Assembly: GCA_005778115.1 (NCBI GenBank) | Contig: SXKJ01000379.1 | Coordinates: forward strand, 1-43,091 | Reading direction: 5' to 3' | Origin: Planctomyces sp. | Lineage (GTDB): Bacteria > Planctomycetota > Planctomycetia > Planctomycetales > Planctomycetaceae | Length of the DNA: 43,091 nt | In this document: positions 27,718 through 35,816 of the stretch, piece after piece | Numbering within the stretch: position 1 is the stretch's first letter | How the letters are laid out: every line of letters starts with the position of its first letter | Made by a program: the position numbers and the translations under genes | Notes under the pieces: model-generated | Database searches by the model: none | Seen by the model: only the letters and a program-made list of their open reading frames with translations | What the model was told of the DNA's origin: nothing

Positions 27718-30700
27718 TTATGGGTTGAGCAACTTGGCGAAGATCGTGAGGTAATCGAATGTAAACGCGGCATCGATCTCGCTCGCCGTGTTGGTCGTAC
27801 TGCTGAGTACGTCCACGCCCGCTTCGCCAATTACAGTGTCTGTCCCGGTGCCGCTGATGAGCGTGTCGATCTCACCGTCGCTGACGTCGCCGCTGAGGAA
27901 GTCGCCGGAGTACAGCAAGTCATTGCTGGTGATGGTGCCCGACGAGTTGCCCCCAGTGAGCGAGTCGCGGCCCGTACCGCCGATCAACGTGTCGTTGTGG
28001 TTGTCACCGCTGATTGTGTCATTACCGGCTTGACCGTCGATGGCGTCATGACCGTCACCACCGTTGATGCTGTCATCTCCTGCACCACCGAAGATCACGT
28101 CGTTCCCCTTACCGCCGGCAATTGTGTCACCCTTGAGTTTGCCGGCGACCAGCACGGTCTCGTCACCGCCGTCGATGTGGTCATTGCCATTGCCGCCCGT
28201 GAGCCGATCCTGTCCCGCCAGCCCGCGGATGATCATGGCCTTGTCGAAGGTTCCCCCGCTGATCGTATCGTTGCCGGCCGTACCGGTCACGCTGACCACC
28301 TCCACGGTCCCACTGATGATTTTGTCGGCTCCTCGACCAGAAATCGTGGAGGGAGTCAGCGTCAGGCTGCTCACGCCAAGTTCCACGATGGTGTCGCTGT
28401 TGGCACCGCCATTGAAGGTGTCGTCCCCCAGTCCGCCGGTCAATTGGTCGTCGCCGATGCCACCATCAAGCGAGTCTTTCCCGTTGCCGCCGGTCAGCGT
28501 GTCATTTCCACCGCCCCCTTGCAGCGTGGTCGGGCCGGCGTAGCCACTGATCGTCAGTGTGTTGTTACCATCTCCGCCAATCAGCTTGACCGACTCGATC
28601 TGTGTGAAGGTGCTCCCATCGCTGCGCAGAATTTGGGTCGCGGTCACGGTGAAGTCGAAGTCGCCCGATTCGAAAACCTGATCTCCGATCGAAGTGGTTG
28701 TGGCGGCATGTGCGCCGCCGACGAGCGTATTCATGCCGCCGCCGCCGGTCAGCGTGTCGTTGCCATCCTCTCCGAGTAGCGAATCGTCGCCGGCACCGCC
28801 GATCAACACGTCGTCGCCTGCTCCCCCTTGCATTGTCACCGAACCCGAAAAGGCACCGGCATTCAGCGTGTTGGCGGATGCGCCGCCGACAAGCTTCACA
28901 AAGTCGAGGTTGCTGAGGATGTCCGTCCCCAAACCGGTCAAGCTGGTGTCTGTGAGCACGAAGCTGACATTGCCGGACTCCGTCAGCGTGTCCAATCCGC
29001 CGCCTCCGGTGATCTGATCGTTGCCGAGTCCGCCGGTCAGCAAGTCCCCGTTTCCGCTGCCGGTGAGGACATCGTCTCCGCCGGCACCGTTGATCGTCGC
29101 ACGGCCGCTGAAGCCTGCCGCGCTGATCGTATTGTTGCTCGCACCACCCGTCAGAACCGCGAACTGGATGTTCGAGACCGAATCGGTCCCGAGCCCACCG
29201 GTCATGTTCGCGTTCCCCAGGAGCATGTCGAGATTGGACGTCTCGACCAACACATTCGATTCCATGCCATCGGAGCCGCCATCGAAGAGGTCATCGCCGA
29301 GCAAGCCTGTGAGCGTGTCATTCCCGTCCTCACCGAGCAGCGTATCGGAATTGATTCCACCGATGAGCGAGTCATTGCCGTCTCCTCCCGACAACGCCAG
29401 CGAACGAGCAAAAGCGGTCCCCGCCGTGAACACGTCATTACCGTCGCCCCCCTGGACCGTCACTGCCGGTCCGGAGGTCGGATCCTCAATCGAGGTGAGC
29501 GTGACTCGGTTGTTGCCGTCGCCAACATCCAGTGAGAGACGCGTCAGCGTCGGGAAGATCACGGTGGGAGAGAGGCTCGACGAGAATTTGCTGAGATGAT
29601 TCCCCGCCAGCCCGTCCTCGGCGACAGTGACGACGTTTGCGGACTCATCGAACACGAAGTGCAACGAGGTGGTCGCACTAACGCTCGCCTCAAACTTCAG
29701 AACCTCCACGTTGCCAACGTCGATCGGTCCGATCGGTGAACCGCTATCGCTGATCGACGCGGAGTTCGCCGAGTTGAAGACCGTTTCAAGTTGATTGAAC
29801 GAGGCATTCACGAACCGCAGCGTGTCGCTGTTGCTGGTGTCCCCGTCAAACATCAAGCCGCCGGCAGGCACCGGGTCTCCACCGGAATAGTCCAGCGTCA
29901 ACGTATCCAAAACGTTGATGCGACCGAAGACAATGATGTCGGTCACATTGGCAAACGCTTGAGCCGGGATGGAGGCAACGTCCTGATTGTTGCCGGAATT
30001 GCGGATACGCAACGTTTCGCCAAGGGGGCCCGTTCGCACCAAAGTCAGACCAGCCGTGCCGGCCCAATTCCTGGCATCAATAAACAGCGTTTCGGGAGCA
30101 TCCAACACGTTGATGGTGATCGCTCGTGTGGGAGACGAGAGGCCCGTCGGCGCCACCGTGCTGTTGTCATTCACCTTGACCATCAGCGTGAAGGTGGGGG
30201 TCGCCTCAAAGTCCAACGCCAAGTCGTTGGCGACTCGCAGGACTCCGCTGCTGTCGATGGAGAAAGCTCCTCCGGTATTGCCTGACACAATGCTGAAGGA
30301 CAACTGATTGGTCGGCGTATCAATGTCTGCAAAGCTGAGCGTCGTCACTGCCGTCCCGTTATCCGAGTTCTCCGCGATCGATGCCGAGCCGGCGTTAAGT
30401 GTCGGCGCGTCGTTGACGGGGGTCACAGTGACCTTGAAGGTTCTGGAAAAACTCTTCGGAGTCATGTCGGTCGCGATCGAACTATCGTCCGTCACCGTCA
30501 CCGTGATATTCACATCGCCAAAGGCATCAGCAACCGGAGCCAGATCGAAGGATGCCGTCGGAGAGCCTTGCGTGTACGAGATCGGCCCAACCAAGCTCGG
30601 GATCTTCGCCGGCTGGTCGCTGGTGACGGTGATCGTCAGGTTCTGCGATTCGTTCGGCCCCGCCGAAATGCCGGACAGCGAGATCGGAATCGAGGAGGTA

Positions 30701-33700
30701 TTTTCAGGACGCGAGACATCCGCAATCGCGTCGAGCGAAGGCGGATCGTTGGCGGCAATGCTCGCGACTTGGAGATTGAACGTCCTGGTGGTCGTTCCGT
30801 TGGCATCGGTCACATTCACGGTGATGACCGCCGTCCCCGACGCCGCTGGCTGCAAGACTGAGGTGAGATCCAGCGTCGCATTCTGCAGCGCGGCACTGGG
30901 ATTGATCAGGCTTTGGGTGAACAGCACCGGGATGGTGTTGCTGTTGAACAAGGGCGAGTTGCCATTCGTCGCGGTGATCGTCAACGCTGGGGGACTCACG
31001 ACGCTGGTATTCAAATCGCCGTCGCTGATGCCACTCAGGGGAATCAGGTTGCTGGAAACCCCTTCGACGAAGACCACGTTGGCGGGCTGATCCAAGGTCG
31101 GCAGGTCAGACACGTTGTTGACCGTGACCGTGATGTCGCGGAACGTGGCCGCATTTTCATTGACCGCCCCTGCGGTGAGATGGCGAACCGAATCCCCTCT
31201 CAAGTGCGCCGTGCCCATCGTTCCATCGACGCCTCGAATCACCGTGAAGACATTTCCTGAAATACCGGTGACTTGCACGACTTCCGCGCCAATCCGGAGT
31301 TTGTAATTCGGCGTGCCGGCTGGCGGGAAATCGAGCGGCTTGAGGACCGTGAGGGTGTCCGTCGTCCCTGCCAGCTTGGCCAGCATATCGGCCGCGAGGA
31401 AGTCGAACCCCAGAACGCCATCGAATCCGGCATCCTCGACCGCAACACGGATCGTCGCGGTGCCGAACAAGTTCGCGCTGGGTGTGAACCGCAACGTGCC
31501 GGTCGTGTTCGGCGACGTGTAAACGACCAACAAGTCCGAGATCAGACCGGGCACCGAACTGGCGATGACCGACGGCGTGACTTTCAGAATCTGCGTCTCG
31601 GTGCCCCCCGTTCCCAAGACACCCGCCGTGATGCCAGACAGGCCGATCGAGGTCACCGTGGAATCTTCCATCACGATTTGATTGACGGCTTCGGCGGTGG
31701 TGTGCGAGACGCGACTCGTCCCGAACGCACCACGCTCGACAGTGAGAGTATTGTTGGCGGTGTTGACGCTCGTGACCCTCATCCGCTCGCTGCCGATTTG
31801 AATTGTCAACAAACTCCCGGAGCTCAACTGGGACGCGAATGGAGTCAAAGCCACCAGCCTGACCATCGTGTCTGCCATCGCTCCGCCAAGAGGGATTGCC
31901 AGCATTCCTGTGGGAAGCGTGACCGGATTCAACGTCGGAGAATTATTGAACGCTGCGACTCGGACGACGATGTCTTTGATGGTCACCCCATTGTCGAACG
32001 TCCTGTTGATGTCTCCATCCTGCCCCGCATCGACAATCTGCACCCGCAATCGGGCGGTTCCAGAACGGTTCTGATTGGGGGTGAAGGTCAGCCTGGCTTC
32101 GGTAGGAGCCCCGGACGGGAAGGTCACAGTCGGGGTTGGAATCAGTGTGGGGTTGTCGCTGACAACAGTGATCTGCAACGCCTGCGTCTCGAACAGCCCC
32201 GCGTCGATGCCCGTCAAGTCGATCATGTGCGACGCGAGCGGAAGCGTGAGGTTGGCATTCACGAGAAGCTGGCCAGTCGTGGGGGCAGCCAATTTCATGA
32301 GGTCGTCTAGGTACACCGCTGCGTCAACTCGCGGATCATCGTTGACCGGCGCGACCGTGACCGTGAAGGACCGAGTGATGGTCACGTCGTCCGCGTTTCC
32401 GAACATCAAATCGGCACCGCTATCGGTGACCGTCAACATGATGGTGGCCACGCCACTGCGTTGCGCCGCCGGCGTATATTTGAGAACGCCTGCGGTCGGA
32501 GCTGGCTGGGACAGTTCAACAAATAGAGTCGCCGCGAGATCGGCACCGCCAAAGTTGAAGAGCAGGCTGGAATCCGGAATCAACGTTTGATTGTTGCTGG
32601 TCGCGCTGATTTGCAAGTTCTGCGTGTTCCCGTCCCCGTCCGTGAGGTTGCCGATCGTCACCATCCGCTGTGTCGCAACCATGCTTTCGGTGATGGTGGG
32701 CGACGCCGGGGTATCCAAGGTCGGTGCGTCTGGCGACGGACCAACTTGCACCGTAATCGTTTTTGTCACCGAAAACTGATTGTCGGAGGGTGTCGCCAGA
32801 TTGCGGTCAAATCCGCCGTCCTCGACAGTGACGGAGATCGTGGCGGTCCCGGAGGCATTCGGCGCGGTCCTAAAGTACGCCGTGCCGGTGGGCAGATTTG
32901 TTGTGTAGGCGACGAACAGATCCTGGATCAAATTTGGATCGGACGTCGTCGCAGTGACTCTCAGTGGCTGAGTATTTCCGTCGGCATCCGTAATGCCTCG
33001 CAAGGCCAAAGCGTGCTGCCCGGCATCCTCAATCGTCAGGAATTGCACTGATGGAGGTGGAGGCTGTGTCTGAATGAGGTCACTGATTGTCGGAGGAATG
33101 CGTCCCGACACGACCGTCACCGTAAATGAGATGCTGCCGCGTGCATTCAGGCCATCCACTGCGGAGAGCTTGATCGTGGTGGTTCCGACCTGATTGGCGG
33201 CTGGGGTGACGGTGACGGTGCGATTCTTGCCGCTGCCGTTCAATACGACTCCCGAAACTGGAACCAACGTTGGGTTGGAGGACTCGACCACAACATTCAA
33301 TTGCGAGAGCGGCGTCTGGGTATCGCTGATGGTGAAATTGAGCGGATTGCTACTCGTGTTCGAGTAGATGACTTGATCCGGAATACTGCTGAATGTCGGG
33401 GGGGTGTTGTTCGCATCCGAAAACAGAGTGGCGGTCGTGGGAACCAAGGAAACACGGCTGGAAGTCAGTTTGCCAAAGTACTGCAGGCCAGTCACGAAGG
33501 GAAACGCGGGAACTCCGGCAGCGTCGATCGTCACAAAGTAGGCCTGCGTCCCATTGGGATATTCGGGAGTGACCGCAAAGCGGGAGTTGTACTCGTCGAG
33601 GTCGCCTGACCCCGAAACGAACTCATAGTCCTCCACGAAGTATCCCAGCGGAAACGGAGACGAGACCACCGGGCCGAATTGAGACGTCACCAGCGGAAAC

Positions 33701-35313
33701 TCACCCATCGAATCGAGGGTGATGTTGTCCCCAAACTGTGCTCGCGCGGCGAAGCCTGGAAGAGAGGTTCGGGTCGAGATGCTCCGCAGTTGAAAGCTAC
33801 TATCCATCCGCGCGACCGGGCTCATGTTGTCGATCGGATCGGAATGGCCATAGGGGCCATAGATCGGGTAGCCATCCAAAGCCCAGCCGAGGATTGGTGA
33901 GTGTTCCAGATTGGAGGGGACAGCCTCTTCGTCGAAGAAATCGCTGTCAAAGTCAGGTTGAATTCGGACGGTGGACCAAGTTCCTCCGCTGGTATAGGCG
34001 CCGTTTCCGATCGACCCAACCAGTTCAAAGGTGTTGGCCGTGACGTTAGCGACTGTAAAGTCGCCGTTCGCCGCGGTGTTACCACTCACGCCAGAGATCG
34101 AGACTTTGTGGCCATTCGTCAAACGATGTCCGGCCGACCGAATGACGATCGGCCCGGAATTGGTCGCATTCGTGATGACGCCACTATCGAACAGAAATTG
34201 GTTCGCGGACGTTGGGCCAGAGTAGTAAATGTTGTCGTGAAGTTCGGCCCGCAGCGCGACCGGATTCAGGTGCGTGTGATACTCGTTCGTGCCGCTGACG
34301 TTCGGGTGCCCGTTGGCCTTATCAAGCGTCAGCGCGTCGCCGACAGCCGTATTGCGATTCCAGATTCCAGATCCCTTCGGCGCCAGGGGTGCGCCGCCAG
34401 TCGTCTGATAAATGCCTGGACTAAAAAGGAAGGGCGGATTGTTATTCCACGAGAATCCATCGCGCGGGTCATGAATCGGAACACCATTGACGAGGAATCC
34501 AGTCGCCGCCTGTTCTGGCGTTGCGACATGGCTTCCGGTGATGGGAGGGGTTGGTCCTTGATCAAATCGAACGATCGCTCTCTGGATCGCTCTCTGGTCC
34601 CTGGGCAACGTCGAAAAGGGTGTCTGGTTGAACCAAGGCCCCATCACATAGTCCGCCAATTCGGGCGCTTCGACGTAGACACTGGTGTTGGTGTGGCTGA
34701 CCCGTGTGACGTCGGCCAGGACCGGGCTGGTTTGACCGGTCCAGGTCGTCACAGGACCGGCTCCTGTACTGCTCTGGTCAATGATTTGAGCAAACTCGCC
34801 GGGTGCCCCGCCGCGCCAGTTCGAGATTAAGACGAGTGGATCGTAGACCTCGACCGTGACCGAGAAAAACGAGGGAGCATCAACGCCATCATCCAGCTTC
34901 AACGTCACGATATTCGTGCCCGACAATCCCGGAGAGGTGACCGTGTATCGCAAGGCGGCCGTTGACTGATTGCCGGGAAACACCACACTCAAATTGCTTA
35001 GAAAATTGTCGTTAGTAATCAGCGTCGGCGTCACGGAATCAACAGTAATTTGACCGGCCAAAAGAAAACCGCCGTCCCCATCTGAGATGCCGCTGAGGTT
35101 GATCGACTGCGTTGTTGACACGTTGGCAATCGGCAACGGCGTGGTGATCGGATTCAAGGTCGGCGAGAAGGTCAGCAACATCCGCTCTTCCAAGCGTTCC
35201 GCCATGTGCGAGCGATGGGGACGATGCCCCTGGTGTTTCCGAAGCGAACCAGCGCGGCGGGAGGAAAGGCGAACCGTCTCTTGAAACGACTTCAGCCAGG
35301 ACATCAAAAACAT
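27718..35313 (-). CDS. Giant YHYH / cadherin-like / RTX surface protein
   Basis: 2531 aa from the ATG at 35311-35313. The frame is open for 45 more codons upstream, but this ATG has GGGGAG 7 nt before it and gives the N-terminus shared with the other surface proteins (MFLMSWLKSFQETVRL, basic stretch, RLEERMLLTF). About 250-505: YHYH domain (FLVNGVPIHDPRDGFSWNNN, then EYHTHLNPVALR, then SPILGWALDGYPIYGPYGHS), split by an FCCH-like module. About 600-1650: a series of cadherin-like repeats of the form T-x-x-D-x-x-L-I-P, S-G-T-A-T-I-x-V-T-V-x-D. About 1634-1738: a classical cadherin repeat (SIAENSDNGTAV, then LSFADIDTPTNQLSFSI). About 1970-2520: RTX calcium-binding repeats. It is probably exported and calcium-stabilised. 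The canonical YHYH motif reads EYHTHLNP here. Confidence 0.9.
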   Translation of the reverse strand: MFLMSWLKSFQETVRLSSRRAGSLRKHQGHRPHRSHMAERLEERMLLTFSPTLNPITTPLPIANVSTTQSINLSGISDGDGGFLLAGQITVDSVTPTLITNDNFLSNLSVVFPGNQSTAALRYTVTSPGLSGTNIVTLKLDDGVDAPSFFSVTVEVYDPLVLISNWRGGAPGEFAQIIDQSSTGAGPVTTWTGQTSPVLADVTRVSHTNTSVYVEAPELADYVMGPWFNQTPFSTLPRDQRAIQRAIVRFDQGPTPPITGSHVATPEQAATGFLVNGVPIHDPRDGFSWNNNPPFLFSPGIYQTTGGAPLAPKGSGIWNRNTAVGDALTLDKANGHPNVSGTNEYHTHLNPVALRAELHDNIYYSGPTSANQFLFDSGVITNATNSGPIVIRSAGHRLTNGHKVSISGVSGNTAANGDFTVANVTANTFELVGSIGNGAYTSGGTWSTVRIQPDFDSDFFDEEAVPSNLEHSPILGWALDGYPIYGPYGHSDPIDNMSPVARMDSSFQLRSISTRTSLPGFAARAQFGDNITLDSMGEFPLVTSQFGPVVSSPFPLGYFVEDYEFVSGSGDLDEYNSRFAVTPEYPNGTQAYFVTIDAAGVPAFPFVTGLQYFGKLTSSRVSLVPTTATLFSDANNTPPTFSSIPDQVIYSNTSSNPLNFTISDTQTPLSQLNVVVESSNPTLVPVSGVVLNGSGKNRTVTVTPAANQVGTTTIKLSAVDGLNARGSISFTVTVVSGRIPPTISDLIQTQPPPPSVQFLTIEDAGQHALALRGITDADGNTQPLRVTATTSDPNLIQDLFVAYTTNLPTGTAYFRTAPNASGTATISVTVEDGGFDRNLATPSDNQFSVTKTITVQVGPSPDAPTLDTPASPTITESMVATQRMVTIGNLTDGDGNTQNLQISATSNNQTLIPDSSLLFNFGGADLAATLFVELSQPAPTAGVLKYTPAAQRSGVATIMLTVTDSGADLMFGNADDVTITRSFTVTVAPVNDDPRVDAAVYLDDLMKLAAPTTGQLLVNANLTLPLASHMIDLTGIDAGLFETQALQITVVSDNPTLIPTPTVTFPSGAPTEARLTFTPNQNRSGTARLRVQIVDAGQDGDINRTFDNGVTIKDIVVRVAAFNNSPTLNPVTLPTGMLAIPLGGAMADTMVRLVALTPFASQLSSGSLLTIQIGSERMRVTSVNTANNTLTVERGAFGTSRVSHTTAEAVNQIVMEDSTVTSIGLSGITAGVLGTGGTETQILKVTPSVIASSVPGLISDLLVVYTSPNTTGTLRFTPSANLFGTATIRVAVEDAGFDGVLGFDFLAADMLAKLAGTTDTLTVLKPLDFPPAGTPNYKLRIGAEVVQVTGISGNVFTVIRGVDGTMGTAHLRGDSVRHLTAGAVNENAATFRDITVTVNNVSDLPTLDQPANVVFVEGVSSNLIPLSGISDGDLNTSVVSPPALTITATNGNSPLFNSNTIPVLFTQSLINPSAALQNATLDLTSVLQPAASGTAVITVNVTDANGTTTRTFNLQVASIAANDPPSLDAIADVSRPENTSSIPISLSGISAGPNESQNLTITVTSDQPAKIPSLVGPISYTQGSPTASFDLAPVADAFGDVNITVTVTDDSSIATDMTPKSFSRTFKVTVTPVNDAPTLNAGSASIAENSDNGTAVTTLSFADIDTPTNQLSFSIVSGNTGGAFSIDSSGVLRVANDLALDFEATPTFTLMVKVNDNSTVAPTGLSSPTRAITINVLDAPETLFIDARNWAGTAGLTLVRTGPLGETLRIRNSGNNQDVASIPAQAFANVTDIIVFGRINVLDTLTLDYSGGDPVPAGGLMFDGDTSNSDTLRFVNASFNQLETVFNSANSASISDSGSPIGPIDVGNVEVLKFEASVSATTSLHFVFDESANVVTVAEDGLAGNHLSKFSSSLSPTVIFPTLTRLSLDVGDGNNRVTLTSIEDPTSGPAVTVQGGDGNDVFTAGTAFARSLALSGGDGNDSLIGGINSDTLLGEDGNDTLTGLLGDDLFDGGSDGMESNVLVETSNLDMLLGNANMTGGLGTDSVSNIQFAVLTGGASNNTISAAGFSGRATINGAGGDDVLTGSGNGDLLTGGLGNDQITGGGGLDTLTESGNVSFVLTDTSLTGLGTDILSNLDFVKLVGGASANTLNAGAFSGSVTMQGGAGDDVLIGGAGDDSLLGEDGNDTLTGGGGMNTLVGGAHAATTTSIGDQVFESGDFDFTVTATQILRSDGSTFTQIESVKLIGGDGNNTLTISGYAGPTTLQGGGGNDTLTGGNGKDSLDGGIGDDQLTGGLGDDTFNGGANSDTIVELGVSSLTLTPSTISGRGADKIISGTVEVVSVTGTAGNDTISGGTFDKAMIIRGLAGQDRLTGGNGNDHIDGGDETVLVAGKLKGDTIAGGKGNDVIFGGAGDDSINGGDGHDAIDGQAGNDTISGDNHNDTLIGGTGRDSLTGGNSSGTITSNDLLYSGDFLSGDVSDGEIDTLISGTGTDTVIGEAGVDVLSSTTNTASEIDAAFTFDYLTIFAKLLNP
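27760..29420 (-). repeat. RTX-type repeat block of the 2531-aa protein
   Basis: Minus-strand codons give repeated GGAGDDSI, GGNGNDHIDGGD and GGLGNDQI nonapeptides. They are separated by SANTLNAGAFSGSVT-like spacers, which recur three or four times as an about 65-residue super-repeat (L-T-D-T-S-L-T-G-L-G-T-D, then V-K-L-x-G-G, then a nonapeptide run). Confidence 0.88.
31160..31360 (-). other. 'IG-x-E' module inside a cadherin-like repeat
   Basis: LDFPPAGTPNYKLRIGAEVV, then QVTGISGNVFTVIRGVDGTM and GTAHLRGDSV. It interrupts a repeat between VEDAGFDGVLGFDF and NENAATFRDITVTV. Confidence 0.7.
31680..31860 (-). other. 'IG-x-E' module inside a cadherin-like repeat
   Basis: LTPFASQLSSGSLLTIQIGS, then ERMRVTSVNTANNTLTVERG and AFGTSRVSHTTAEAV. 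It lies between LNPVTLPTGMLAIPLGG and EDSTVTSIGLSGITAG, which are normally one continuous strand pair. Confidence 0.7.
33968..34185 (-). other. FCCH-like module splitting the YHYH domain
   Basis: ITNATNSGPIVIRSAGHRLT, then GVSGNTAANGDFTV, then TANTFELVG, then GNGAYTSGGTW. It is inserted between NIYYSGPTSANQFLFDSG and the YHYH segment LEHSPILGWALDGYP. It is clearly related to the module at 21740-21975 of the other giant. Confidence 0.75.
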
Positions 35314-35320
35314 GAAAGCA

Positions 35321-35326
35321 CTCCCC
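35321..35326 (-). promoter_or_regulatory. Ribosome binding site of the 2531-aa protein
   Basis: GGGGAG on the minus strand, 7 nt before the ATG at 35311-35313. It supports this start over the longer open frame. Confidence 0.65.
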
Positions 35327-35816
35327 GACTCTATAGCGAACGGATTCTCGGCCCAATGAAGAACGATTGAGCGAATGACGCCGCACTTCGTTTTGGCCCG
35401 CGAAGCAACAGCAATGTGCCTAACCTGATAAAAGTACCCGGCCAACATGGGGTGGGAAAGCCGGCACTCGGAATTTTCTTACCTTGTCCACCCGGTTGGC
35501 CACGACACAGCGGGTAGTCCGATCTCGACGTGTCGTGAGGATTTGACTGTCCCGCGTGTCGCATCGTTCAACACGGTTGTCCTTTGGAAGTTCCTGGACT
35601 TCCCACAGAATGGACTCAAGCCCACACCCCTCGTTGCCGCTGCCAGTCAGAATGTAGGGCGGGTCGAGAATGTAGGGTGGGTCGAGTCATCGAGACCCAC
35701 CAACCTGTCTGGTTTGGTGGGTCTCGTTGACTCGACCCACCCTACACGTACGCCTTGTACTTCGGACGTCGCCCCCTCGTTGCCGCTGCCGGAGGGCGCC
35801 AGTAGAGTCACTTACT
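35327..35816. other. Divergent intergenic region
   Basis: It separates the minus-strand giant from the plus-strand radical SAM gene and must hold both promoters. It contains a large palindromic element (35653-35745). No credible gene is seen. Confidence 0.45.
35653..35745. repeat. Large palindromic element, 32-nt arms, plus a third partial copy
   Basis: The left arm 35672-35703 (GTAGGGTGGGTCGAGTCATC and on) matches the reverse complement of the right arm 35714-35745 at 31 of 32 positions, around a 10-nt loop. A shorter direct copy of the arm start (tgtagggcgggtcgaga) lies at 35653-35669. Confidence 0.9.
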
